NCBI GenBank assembly: GCA_030151165.1
Contig: JASLEM010000105.1
Location: 1-10,867 of the forward strand
DNA from: Burkholderiaceae bacterium
GTDB taxonomy: Bacteria; Pseudomonadota; Gammaproteobacteria; Burkholderiales; Burkholderiaceae
Length of the DNA stretch: 10,867 nucleotides
Direction of reading: 5' to 3'
Every line of letters begins with the position of its first letter. Position 1 is the stretch's first letter. Under the pieces are notes generated by a model. That model saw nothing but the letters and a program-made list of their open reading frames with translations, made no database searches and was not told the origin of the DNA. Below, piece after piece: positions 1-6,954 of the stretch. The translations under genes were made by a program, and so were the position numbers.

Positions 1-1104
1 CCGCTCGAGCCAGGTCGCCGCGCTGCCGGCGGCGCCCTCGAGCCGGTCGAGCCACGCGAGCCAGAGACAGGCCAGCGCGGGATGCGCGGCGTCGTCGCCG
101 AGGATGACGAGGTCGGGCGAGCGCTCGACGGACACCATGAAGTCGCCCAGCATCTCGCGCGCCGCGCCGGCCAGCCCGGCGCGCGCGGAGGCGACGCCGA
201 GTGCGAAGTCCAACGTGCCTCCGAGCACGGGCTGCAGCGCGCGCAGGAGGTCGACGGACTCCACCAGGCGCCCCTGCGCCGCGAGGTCGTCGGCGACGAG
301 CGCTGCCAGGCGCGGCAGGAACGGCAGGCTGGCCGCCTCCGGCTCGCGCAGGCGGCGCAGGCCGCGCCAGGCGCTCGCGAGCACGGCGCGGCGTTCGCTT
401 CCGCCACCCTCGGCCGCCTCGTCGGGCAGCGTGATGGCGAGCTTGTAGGCGACGTAGAGCGCGTCCGGATGCTCGGCGTGGCTCAGACGCAGCAGCGCGA
501 GGTTGCGGTCGCGCTTGCGCTGGCGGTCGCCCGCGTCCGCGTAGCCGATGTCGCTGAGCGTGACGCCCGAGTCCGGCCAGCGGCCGCCGCCGAGCGTCAT
601 CAGCGCGTCCGCGATGTCCTCGTGGACGCGCCCCGTGTAGCGGATGCGCGGGTCGCGCCGCATGAGGCGCAGCGCGGCGTAGCGCGCGTCCGGGTCGGTC
701 GATGCGTGGGCCGGCGAGTCGGCCGCCGATGCGCGGATCTCGATCGTCACGATCTGCGCCGGGCAATCGCGCCGGCCGACCGCGCGCGCCAGCGCCGGCA
801 CCGAGTCGGGCGGCAGGCGCTGGTCGGCGTCGAGGCTGAGGATCCAGTCGCAGCGCGCGGCCTCGAGAGCCACGTTGCGCGCCCGGGCGAAATCGTCGAC
901 CCACGCGAAGTGCAGCACGCGCGCGCCGTGCGCCAGCGCGACGGCCACCGTGTCGTCGGTGCTGCCGGTGTCGACGGCGACGATCTCGCTCGCGACGTCG
1001 CGCACCGAGGCCAGCGCCGCGCCCAGCTTGTCGGCTTCGTCGCGCACGATCATGCACACGGTGAGCGGCAGGCGCGCGGGCGCGGGGTCGTGCGAAGACG
1101 TCAT
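1..1104 (-). CDS. Family 2 glycosyltransferase, SunS/TPR-associated type (partial, C-terminus off the left edge)
   Basis: The reverse strand from ATG 1104 stays open to base 1, giving 368 residues without a stop, so the C-terminus lies outside the window. A GT-A fold family 2 glycosyltransferase occupies about residues 14-165: VCMIVRDEA near 16-24 is the usual first strand, AVDTGSTDDT (43-52) binds the nucleotide sugar, FARARNVAL (72-80) is the conserved helix, and LDAD (91-94) carries the metal-binding DxD. YTGRVHED (156-163) is typical of this subgroup. Residues from about 195 onward are Ala/Leu/Arg-rich helices, as in relatives that carry TPR-like repeats after the catalytic domain. The donor sugar and acceptor cannot be read from sequence. 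The gene follows the HD-GYP gene on the same strand with a gap of about 95 bases and no terminator, so cotranscription is likely. In-frame ATGs at 1134, 1143 and 1146 are alternative starts; none has a convincing ribosome site. I chose 1104 because it leaves only 13 residues before the first strand. Confidence 0.85.
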   Translation of the reverse strand, partial: MTSSHDPAPARLPLTVCMIVRDEADKLGAALASVRDVASEIVAVDTGSTDDTVAVALAHGARVLHFAWVDDFARARNVALEAARCDWILSLDADQRLPPDSVPALARAVGRRDCPAQIVTIEIRASAADSPAHASTDPDARYAALRLMRRDPRIRYTGRVHEDIADALMTLGGGRWPDSGVTLSDIGYADAGDRQRKRDRNLALLRLSHAEHPDALYVAYKLAITLPDEAAEGGGSERRAVLASAWRGLRRLREPEAASLPFLPRLAALVADDLAAQGRLVESVDLLRALQPVLGGTLDFALGVASARAGLAGAAREMLGDFMVSVERSPDLVILGDDAAHPALACLWLAWLDRLEGAAGSAATWLER

Positions 1105-1198
1105 CGGCAGAGGCTCAGGAAGCGAAGCGGGCATGCCGGGCATCATCGCCGGGATCGGCGACCCGCGTCCGCGTGGGCCCGAATCGGCGCGAGCCGGC

Positions 1199-2485
1199 TC
1201 AGCGCTTGGCGGCGTCGCCGGCCCAGAGCTCGTCCAGGAACGTGAAGTTCCAGCGCTCGGGCTGCTCGCGGCCGACGATGCGGTCGCTGGTACCGGCGGA
1301 CAGGTCGAGCCGCTGCAGCGACACCGGCATGTTGGACTTGAGCGAGAAGAACACGCGCACGATCGGCGCCGTCAGCGCGTGGGCGTTCTGCTCGATCACG
1401 ACGGCGAGCCGCTCGGAGTGCAGCTTCACCAGCGAGCCGGTCGGGTAGATGCCGACGCTCTTGACGAAGGTCGCGAAGATCGTCGTGTCGAAATGGCCCT
1501 TCCAGCTCGCCATCTTGCCGATCGAGTCGGCCGGATCCCAGCCGCTCTTGTACGGGCGGTTGGAGGTGATGGCGTCGTAGACGTCGCAGATCGCGCCCAT
1601 GCGCGCGAAGCGGGTCAGCTGGTCGACCGGCAGCTTGAACGGATACCCGGTGCCGTCCATGCGCTCGTGGTGGTGCAGGCAGACGTCCATCGCCGCCGGG
1701 TCGGCGCCGCGCGCCTCGGCCAGCAGCTCGTGGCCGCGCACCGGGTGGCTGCGCATCACGGTGAATTCGTCGTCGGTGAGCTTGCCGGGCTTGTTGAGGA
1801 TGTCGAGCGGCATCAGCGCCTTGCCGACGTCGTGCAGCAGCCCCGCGGTGCCGGCGCTGCGGCACTCGGCCTCGTCCATGCCCAGTTCGCGGCCGAGGGC
1901 GACCATCAGCGCGCACACGGCCACCGAGTGCATGTAGGAGTAGTCGTCCTGCGTCTTCAGGCGCGCCAGGCTCACGATCGCGCCCGGGTTGCGGATGACG
2001 GAGTCGGAAATCTCCTGAACGAGCGGCTGGAAGGACTCGGCGTCGAGCGCCTTGCCGAGCCGCGCCTCGTTGAACATCTTCTCGACCTGCGCCTTGCCCT
2101 TGTTGCAGACGCTCACCGCCGTGCGCATCTCCTCGGTGAAGCTCTTGGAGGGCGGCGGCAGCGGCGAGCCCGACACCGCGGGCCGCACGGCCGGCGCCGC
2201 GGGCATCGAGGCGGGCGCCATCGTCGGCACCGGACGGGCGGGCGCGGCCGGCGGCGCGGGGCTGCGGATCGGCGACGGCAACGCGGCGGTGTCGTCGGCG
2301 ACGTCGAGCCCCTTCTCGGGGTCGATCCACACCTCGACGATCACGCTGTCCTGCAGCTTCTTCAGCTGCTCCGGCTCGCGGATGACGAACTTCGTCTTCC
2401 AGAACGGGTGGTCCATCCACGCACCTTCCAGCGAATGGAGGTGCATGCCGAGGCGGACCTGATCGACGCGAATCTTCTTGAGCAT
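1199..2485 (-). CDS. DUF3391 + HD-GYP cyclic-di-GMP phosphodiesterase
   Basis: Predicted cytoplasmic phosphodiesterase that hydrolyses the second messenger cyclic di-GMP. Numbering is from ATG 2485 (428 aa). Residues 1-62 form a DUF3391 N-terminal module, beginning with the typical MLKKIRVDQVRLGM and containing VWIDPEKG (52-59). A Pro/Ala-rich linker spans about 66-113. The HD-GYP domain covers about 120-330, with every signature present: HDVGK (218-222), HP (247-248), HHH (271-273), DGTGYP (277-282) and CDVYDAIT (300-307). All metal-ligand and GYP residues seen are intact, so it should be catalytically competent. A further ~100 residues follow, as is common in this group. An in-frame ATG at 2524 would add 13 residues (441 aa). 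I prefer 2485 because family members start at this MLKKI-like sequence and because the best promoter candidate (2533-2560) would place transcription initiation at about 2525. The gene stands alone at its 5' side, separated from the cytochrome gene by that gene's terminator, and probably reads into the glycosyltransferase. Confidence 0.93.
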   Translation of the reverse strand: MLKKIRVDQVRLGMHLHSLEGAWMDHPFWKTKFVIREPEQLKKLQDSVIVEVWIDPEKGLDVADDTAALPSPIRSPAPPAAPARPVPTMAPASMPAAPAVRPAVSGSPLPPPSKSFTEEMRTAVSVCNKGKAQVEKMFNEARLGKALDAESFQPLVQEISDSVIRNPGAIVSLARLKTQDDYSYMHSVAVCALMVALGRELGMDEAECRSAGTAGLLHDVGKALMPLDILNKPGKLTDDEFTVMRSHPVRGHELLAEARGADPAAMDVCLHHHERMDGTGYPFKLPVDQLTRFARMGAICDVYDAITSNRPYKSGWDPADSIGKMASWKGHFDTTIFATFVKSVGIYPTGSLVKLHSERLAVVIEQNAHALTAPIVRVFFSLKSNMPVSLQRLDLSAGTSDRIVGREQPERWNFTFLDELWAGDAAKR

Positions 2486-2532
2486 GGACGGGCGGGAATC
2501 CGGAGCCGGCGACGAGCCGGTCATTGAAGGAG

Positions 2533-2560
2533 TTGTCGGCCGGAGACGTCCTCAACTGTA
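2533..2560 (-). promoter_or_regulatory. Possible sigma-28 promoter of the HD-GYP gene
   Basis: On the minus strand TACAGTTG (2560-2553) is followed after 12 bases by GCCGACAA (2540-2533). Against the enteric sigma-28 consensus (TAAAGTTT, 11 bases, GCCGATAA) this is 6/8 and 7/8, but the spacer is one base too long. Initiation would fall near 2525, giving a leader of about 40 bases to ATG 2485 and essentially none to ATG 2524. Tentative. Confidence 0.35.
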
Positions 2561-2592
2561 GCGTTCGTGCGTCGAACCGCGGCCGGACAACG

Positions 2593-2628
2593 AAAAAACC
2601 GTCGTCGGACAGTGTGCCCGAGGACGGT
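2593..2628 (-). terminator. Intrinsic terminator of the cytochrome c gene
   Basis: Read on the minus strand, the arms ACCGTCCTCGGGCA (2628-2615) and TGTCCGACGACGGT (2611-2598) form a 14-bp stem with one C-C mismatch and one G-U pair around the loop CAC. The final T of the stem runs into a six-T tract (2598-2593). It lies about 75 bases past the cytochrome stop codon and before the HD-GYP promoter region, so it separates these two same-strand genes. Confidence 0.85.
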
Positions 2629-2703
2629 CGCTCCGTTTCCCGTGCGGATCCGGCCGCGCCCGCACCGGCGCGGTGCAGGCCCGGCCCTCGCCGTGTGCCG
2701 CGC

Positions 2704-3342
2704 CTACTTGAACTTGGCCTGCGGCACCGTGCGCAGGTCGCCGGGCAGGCTCGCGAGGTAGTCGGCGATCGGGCCGATGTCCTTCGGGTCGATCGCCTTG
2801 GCCATCGGGCCCATCACCGCGCTCTTGCGGCCGTAGTGCGGATTGCCTTCGACCGTGTACGAGCGCAGCGCGGCCTGCAGGTAGTCGGCGTACTGGCCGG
2901 CCAGGCGCGGCATCGTGCCGTCGGTGGGGGTCGTGAAATTGGCGCCGTGGCAGGCGACGCAGGTCGCGAGCTTGGACTGCAGGTCGGCCGGGATCGGCTC
3001 GGCCAGCTTGGCCGGCACCTCGCCGTCGGGCTTGCCGAGGGCCGAGTAGTAGGCGGCGATGTCGGCGATGTCCTGGTCGGTGAGCGACGCGGCGACGCTG
3101 CGCATCGTCGGGAACAGGCGGTCGCCGGCGCGGTATTCGGTCAGCGCCGCGGCGATGTACTTCGCGTCCTGGCCCGCGATCTTGGGCACCTTGTAGACCT
3201 GCGGGAAGTCGGCCTGGTAGCCGACGATACCGTGGCAGCCGATGCACATCTGAACCTTGGTCGCGCCGCGTTGCGCATCCTGCGCCTGGGCTGTGGAGAA
3301 AACGCCGGCTAGGGCGAGAAGCAAGGTCAGGGTTCTTGTCAT
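2704..3342 (-). CDS. Periplasmic di-heme cytochrome c (cytochrome c4-like)
   Basis: Secreted electron-transfer protein of 212 residues. Residues 1-20 are a Sec signal peptide (basic start, Leu/Ala core, AQA before a cut near residue 20). Two c-type heme sites follow, CIGCH (33-37) and CVACH (128-132), one in each of two similar halves joined near residues 105-122. Likely methionine axial ligands are M80 (FPTM) in the first half and M177 or M180 (AVMGPM) in the second. Length and duplicated layout match the cytochrome c4 family, which usually passes electrons from the bc1 complex to terminal oxidases or other acceptors. Here that role is inferred only from family membership. Start: the open frame extends upstream to 3465, but the signal peptide begins at ATG 3342, preceded by a weak GACGAG ribosome site. 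It is divergent from moxR with a shared promoter region and ends in a strong terminator, so it is probably monocistronic. Confidence 0.93.
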   Translation of the reverse strand: MTRTLTLLLALAGVFSTAQAQDAQRGATKVQMCIGCHGIVGYQADFPQVYKVPKIAGQDAKYIAAALTEYRAGDRLFPTMRSVAASLTDQDIADIAAYYSALGKPDGEVPAKLAEPIPADLQSKLATCVACHGANFTTPTDGTMPRLAGQYADYLQAALRSYTVEGNPHYGRKSAVMGPMAKAIDPKDIGPIADYLASLPGDLRTVPQAKFK

Positions 3343-3417
3343 CGTCTCGTCTTTGTTGGACTTGAAGGCTGCAATCCTGCGACGCCGGCAGCGCGCTGCG
3401 CACCGGGCATCCAAATG

Positions 3418-3441
3418 ATTATAGGGACGTCCCTTTATACT
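3418..3441. promoter_or_regulatory. Divergent promoter core with 12-bp palindrome between cytochrome c and moxR
   Basis: AGGGACGTCCCT (3423-3434) is a perfect palindrome in the least GC-rich part of the gap. Overlapping its left end, the minus strand reads TATAAT (3423-3418), a perfect -10 box pointing at the cytochrome gene. Just to its right the plus strand reads TATACT (3436-3441), a good -10 box pointing at moxR. Neither has a recognisable -35 at the normal spacing. A protein bound to the palindrome would touch both -10 boxes. The promoter reading is inference from these matches. Confidence 0.5.
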
Positions 3442-3504
3442 GAGACGCATCCACCCGTCCGGCAAAACCCACCCCCCGGTTCGCCCCGATCACCAGGTCA
3501 CTCC

Positions 3505-4347
3505 ATGAAGTTCGAAGGTTCCAGCAACTACGTCGCGACACCCGATCTGATGCTCGCGGTCAACGCCTCGATGACCCTGCGCCGCCCCCTGCTGGTCAAG
3601 GGCGAGCCCGGCACCGGCAAGACGATGCTGGCCGAGGAGGCCGCGTCGGCGCTCGGCCTGCCGCTGCTCGAGTGGCACATCAAGAGCACGACGAAGGCGC
3701 AGCAAGGCCTCTACGAATACGACGCCGTGAGCCGGCTGCGCGACAGCCAGCTCGGCGACCCGCGCGTGAAGGACATCCACAACTACATCGTCAAGGGCGT
3801 GCTGTGGCAGGCCTTCACCAGCGAGACGCCGTGCGCGCTGCTGATCGACGAGATCGACAAGGCCGACATCGAGTTCCCGAACGACCTGCTGCGCGAGCTC
3901 GATCGCATGGAGTTCCACGTCTACGAGACGAAGGAGACGATCCGCGCGATCCAGCGTCCGGTCGTCTTCATCACGAGCAACAACGAGAAGGAGCTGCCGG
4001 ACGCCTTCCTGCGCCGCTGCTTCTTCCACTACATCAAGTTCCCCGAGGCCTCGACGATGCAGCAGATCGTCGACGTCCACTTCCCCGGCATCAAGCAGGA
4101 GCTGATCGCCGCGGCGCTCAAGAGCTTCTACGACGTGCGCAACCTGCCGGGCCTGAAGAAGAAGCCCTCGACGTCCGAGCTGCTGGACTGGCTCAAGCTG
4201 CTGCTCGCCGAGGACATCCCGGCGAGCGCGCTGCAATCGAAGGACGACAAGGTCTCGATCCCGCCGCTGATCGGGGCGTTGCTGAAGAACGAGCAGGACG
4301 TGAGCCTCTTCGAGAAGCTCATCTTCATGCAGCGGAACAACCGCTGA
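3505..4347 (+). CDS. MoxR-family AAA+ ATPase
   Basis: Cytoplasmic AAA+ ATPase of 280 residues, the usual length for proteobacterial MoxR proteins. Visible motifs: Walker A GEPGTGKT (33-40), Walker B ALLIDE (111-116), sensor 1 around FITSNN (155-160) and the following FLRRC with arginine-finger candidates R170/R171. The C-terminal lid domain covers about 190-280. MoxR ATPases act as chaperone-like remodelling factors with a von Willebrand factor A partner and help mature or insert cofactors in specific targets; CoxD/CoxE and RavA/ViaA are known examples. The probable VWA partner starts at 10728 rather than next door. ATG 3505 is chosen because homologous sequence starts there (MKFEGSSNY) and AGGT lies about eight bases upstream; the open frame itself extends back to 3415. 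Its stop TGA overlaps the ATG of the acetyltransferase gene by one base. The neighbouring divergent cytochrome suggests a respiratory target, which is inference. Confidence 0.93.
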   Translation: MKFEGSSNYVATPDLMLAVNASMTLRRPLLVKGEPGTGKTMLAEEAASALGLPLLEWHIKSTTKAQQGLYEYDAVSRLRDSQLGDPRVKDIHNYIVKGVLWQAFTSETPCALLIDEIDKADIEFPNDLLRELDRMEFHVYETKETIRAIQRPVVFITSNNEKELPDAFLRRCFFHYIKFPEASTMQQIVDVHFPGIKQELIAAALKSFYDVRNLPGLKKKPSTSELLDWLKLLLAEDIPASALQSKDDKVSIPPLIGALLKNEQDVSLFEKLIFMQRNNR

Positions 4348-4943
4348 TGTTGAACGTCCAACCCGTCACCCTCACCGACGGCCGCGTCCGTCTCGAACCG
4401 CTCTCGCTCGATCACGTCGACGCGCTGAAGGCCGCGGCCGCCGACGGCGAGTTGTGGAACATCCGCGTGACCTCGGTGCCCGACCCCGACGACACGCGCG
4501 GCTACGTCGAGCGCGCGCTCGCGATGCAGGCGCAGGGCCACCGCCTGCCCTTCGTCGTCGTCGACCTCGAGAACGCGAACCGCATCGTCGGCTCGACGAG
4601 CTACCACGACATCGTCCCCGCGATCGACCGGCTCGAGATCGGCTGGACCTGGTACGCGAAGAGCACGCAGCGCACGCACGTCAACACCGGCGCGAAGCTG
4701 CTGCTGCTGACGCACGCGTTCGAGACGCTGCGCGCCCAGCTCGTGGGCTGGCGCACCGACAACTACAACTTCGCGAGCCAGCAGGCGATCGAGCGCCTCG
4801 GCGCGAAGAAGGACGGCGTCCTGCGCCACCACGCCGTGCGCCGCGACGGCACCGTGCGCGACACCGTGATGTACAGCGTCTCCGCGGGCGAGTGGCCCGA
4901 GATCAGGGCGCATCTGCTGTACCAGCAGAACAAGCCGCGCTGA
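4347..4943 (+). CDS. GNAT-family N-acetyltransferase (RimJ/RimL-like)
   Basis: Predicted 198-residue acetyl-CoA-dependent acetyltransferase of the GNAT fold. The N-terminus (VTLTDGRVRLEPLSLDH) is typical of the Acetyltransf_3 / RimJ-RimL-like group, which starts with a strand and a helix that contact the acceptor. The central strand pair RLEIGWTWY (94-102) and the helix beginning QRTHVNTGAKLL (107-118) form the acetyl-CoA pyrophosphate site. This subgroup has a degenerate version of the usual Q/RxxGxG/A loop. The later WRTDNYNFASQQAIERLGAK (about 134-153) is the usual C-terminal helix that closes the cofactor site. The substrate is unknown. The start codon shares its A with the moxR stop (TGATG), so it should be translated by coupling to moxR. 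That is the strongest evidence that the two form one operon. The following gap holds GC-rich inverted repeats but no T-tract. Confidence 0.85.
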   Translation: MLNVQPVTLTDGRVRLEPLSLDHVDALKAAAADGELWNIRVTSVPDPDDTRGYVERALAMQAQGHRLPFVVVDLENANRIVGSTSYHDIVPAIDRLEIGWTWYAKSTQRTHVNTGAKLLLLTHAFETLRAQLVGWRTDNYNFASQQAIERLGAKKDGVLRHHAVRRDGTVRDTVMYSVSAGEWPEIRAHLLYQQNKPR

Positions 4944-5046
4944 GCGCGAGCGGCGCCAGCCCGAGGCGCCCACGCACCGGCGAGGTGCTCGCGTTGCTGC
5001 CGCGGAACGGATGTTCTGCCTCGAAAACCCGCTGTAAGCAAATGCA

Positions 5047-5091
5047 TTGACAGGGATAGACTGTCCTAACCGATCACTTCGGCGGACTGTC
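5047..5091 (+). promoter_or_regulatory. Candidate promoter/operator upstream of the lipoprotein gene
   Basis: A perfect -35 hexamer TTGACA lies at 5047-5052 in a locally less GC-rich stretch, but no good -10 box follows at 16-18 bases. The -35 overlaps an inverted repeat, GACAG (5049-5053) and CTGTC (5061-5065). GACTGTC also occurs twice in direct orientation (5059-5065 and 5085-5091, 26 bases apart). A short hairpin, CGGCG (5080-5084) with CGCCG (5091-5095), sits just before the start codon. The pattern would suit an activator- or repressor-controlled promoter but is only suggestive. Confidence 0.35.
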
Positions 5092-5104
5092 GCCGCCCCC
5101 AACG

Positions 5105-6727
5105 ATGACTGCTCGCCTGCCCGTTTCGCCACGTTCGCCGTTCGCGGCTGGGCGCCTCTCCGGCCTCGCGCTGGCCCTGGTCGTGTCCGCCTGCGGCGGC
5201 GGTGGCGGCGGCAGTTCGACACCCACGACGCCCGTGACGCCTCCCGTGACGACGCCGACCACGCCACAGCAGGTCGACACCGTCGGCGAACTCTTCGGCC
5301 AGGTCACCGACGAAAATACCGGCGCGCCCATCGCGGGCGCCACGGTGACGGCCGGCGGGCAGACCACCACGACCCCGGGCGACGGCAGCTACGTCATCGA
5401 CCACCTGGCCATCGGCCGCACGGTGATCACGGCGCACGCGGCGGGCTACGCCGACTACAGCTTCGTCGCACCGTTGAACAGCAGCCAGGGCCGCCAGAGC
5501 TTCTCGCTCAGCCTGAAGGCCGTCGACCTGTCGCAGACCTTCGATCCGACCGTGGCGCAGACGCTCACGGACAGCACGAGCGGCGCGCAGGTGAGCCTGC
5601 CCGCCGGCGCGCTCGTGACCGCGGGCGGCGCGGCGCCGAGCGGCCAGGTCACGCTCGACATGACGCGCATCGACCCCGGGGTCGACTCGTCGCAGATGTC
5701 GGGCGACTACAGCACCAGCGGCGGCGGCAAGATCGAATCCTTCGGTGCCGTGGACTACCGCTTCACGGATGCCGCCGGCAACGCACTGAACCTCGCCAGC
5801 GGCACGACCGCGACGATCCGGATCCCGGTCGCCACGGGCGCCAAGGCCCCGCCCGCGACGGTGCCGCTCTACTACTTCGACACCCCGTCCGGCCTCTGGG
5901 TGCAGCAGGGCAACGCGTCGCTCGCCGGCAGCGGCGGCTCGAGCTACTACACGGGCACGGTGCCCCACTTCACGGAGTGGAACGCCGACCAGCCGTACAC
6001 GGGCGCACGGATCTCCGGACAGGTGGTCGACGAGTCGGGCGCCGGGGTGCCTGGCGTGACGGTCGGCTCGATCGGCGTCGACTACGACGGGGAGGATCTC
6101 TCCGTCACCGACGCCAATGGCAACTTCACGGTCGGCGAGAAGAAGAACAGCTCGGCCAACTTCGTCGCGTCCCTGAACAACGTGCTGACCAACCAGGTCA
6201 CGTTCGCGGCCGGGACGAGCGACGCCACGCTGCCCACGAAGCTCGTGCTGCCGTCGGGCGCCGGGCTGCGCATCACGCTCGGCACGCCCGCGATCTCGAC
6301 CGCGATGGCGGCCTATCCGCCGTGCTGCATCTTTCCGCAGGTGCAGATCCCGTTCACCGTGACCGGGCCGAACGCGGCGCAACTGCAATCGGGCATCTTC
6401 TTCCGCTGGGAGCTGAGCAGCCCCCTGCTGACGTGCACGCCGATCCCCGGCGCCGGCACGGACTACACGTGCTCGAACGGCACCCTTGCGACCGGCGGCG
6501 AAACCTACGTCGTCTACTTCAACCAGGCCGCCGCCAACGGCGGCTACCAGGTGACGCGCGTCGACGCGGGCACCGACAACCTCGCCGGGACGATGGAGTT
6601 CCAGGCCAGCCTGCACTACGTCGACCGGGCGACGTTCTCGGCCGTGCTCGTGGCCGACGTCACCAACCCGCTGACGGGCTCACAGATCACGATCCGCAGC
6701 GCGCCGTTGTCGGTGACGGCGCCCTGA
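5105..6727 (+). CDS. Exported lipoprotein with carboxypeptidase-regulatory-like beta domains
   Basis: Predicted envelope lipoprotein of 540 residues with no enzymatic motif I can identify. Residues 1-29 are a lipoprotein signal peptide ending in the lipobox LVVSAC, with the lipidated cysteine at C30. It is followed by six glycines and a Thr/Pro-rich tether (about 37-55). Residues 60-138 look like a carboxypeptidase-regulatory-like beta-sandwich (GQVTDENTGAPIAGATV and GYADYSF are characteristic). Residues 145-295 form a second beta domain with LPAGAL, LYYFD, GLWVQQG and HFTEWN. Residues 300-382 resemble another regulatory-like repeat (ISGQVVDESGAGVPGVTV, DANGNFTVGE). The rest (about 385-540) is beta-rich and contains a CC pair (407-408) plus C444 and C456, which could form disulfides. 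It is probably a surface or outer-membrane-anchored adhesion or binding protein. There is no clear Shine-Dalgarno before ATG 5105, but the lipobox position fits this start. It ends at a strong terminator, so it is transcribed separately from the protease gene. Confidence 0.85.
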   Translation: MTARLPVSPRSPFAAGRLSGLALALVVSACGGGGGGSSTPTTPVTPPVTTPTTPQQVDTVGELFGQVTDENTGAPIAGATVTAGGQTTTTPGDGSYVIDHLAIGRTVITAHAAGYADYSFVAPLNSSQGRQSFSLSLKAVDLSQTFDPTVAQTLTDSTSGAQVSLPAGALVTAGGAAPSGQVTLDMTRIDPGVDSSQMSGDYSTSGGGKIESFGAVDYRFTDAAGNALNLASGTTATIRIPVATGAKAPPATVPLYYFDTPSGLWVQQGNASLAGSGGSSYYTGTVPHFTEWNADQPYTGARISGQVVDESGAGVPGVTVGSIGVDYDGEDLSVTDANGNFTVGEKKNSSANFVASLNNVLTNQVTFAAGTSDATLPTKLVLPSGAGLRITLGTPAISTAMAAYPPCCIFPQVQIPFTVTGPNAAQLQSGIFFRWELSSPLLTCTPIPGAGTDYTCSNGTLATGGETYVVYFNQAAANGGYQVTRVDAGTDNLAGTMEFQASLHYVDRATFSAVLVADVTNPLTGSQITIRSAPLSVTAP

Positions 6728-6760
6728 CGCGCGGCGCGCAGCCCCGCCGTCCCGAAGCCG

Positions 6761-6794
6761 GGGCGCACGTCTTCGCGGACGTGCGCCCTTTCTC
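6761..6794 (+). terminator. Intrinsic terminator of the lipoprotein gene
   Basis: GGGCGCACGTC (6761-6771) and GACGTGCGCCC (6778-6788) form a perfect 11-bp stem with loop TTCGCG, followed by TTTCTC. It begins 33 bases after the lipoprotein stop. An alternative pairing of GCCCCG (6741-6746) with CGGGGC (6759-6764) would invade the left arm. The T-tract is short and interrupted, but the stem is very stable. Confidence 0.75.
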
Positions 6795-6954
6795 ATGGCG
6801 CGGTCGATCCGGTGCAGTTCGTCGGCCTCTGGCGCAGCACGTCGCAAACCGCTGGCGAGCCGCAACGGCCTGCGAAGAATGCACGCGGTCGACAGGCGCC
6901 GCCGATGCCGGGCGCCCGTCCACGACCGAAACCGACAAAACTCCAGGAGTCCCC

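Noticed and set aside
82..1245. A 387-codon plus-strand open frame opposite the glycosyltransferase.
   Set aside because: It has shadow composition and no recognisable domain. The minus strand encodes intact glycosyltransferase motifs up to the window edge.
4944..4993. Inverted repeats after the acetyltransferase gene (GGCGCC at 4952-4957 and 4965-4970; CGCGAGC with GCTCGCG) as a terminator.
   Set aside because: There is no T-tract and the pairings are mutually exclusive. In DNA this GC-rich such repeats are expected by chance, so I did not call a terminator.
5047..6954. The frame of the protease gene stays open upstream for about 636 codons, suggesting a 1254-residue protein.
   Set aside because: This stretch is a shadow frame of the lipoprotein gene, rich in Arg/Gly/His/Pro. 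The protease has its own signal peptide and a good ribosome site at 6945-6949.
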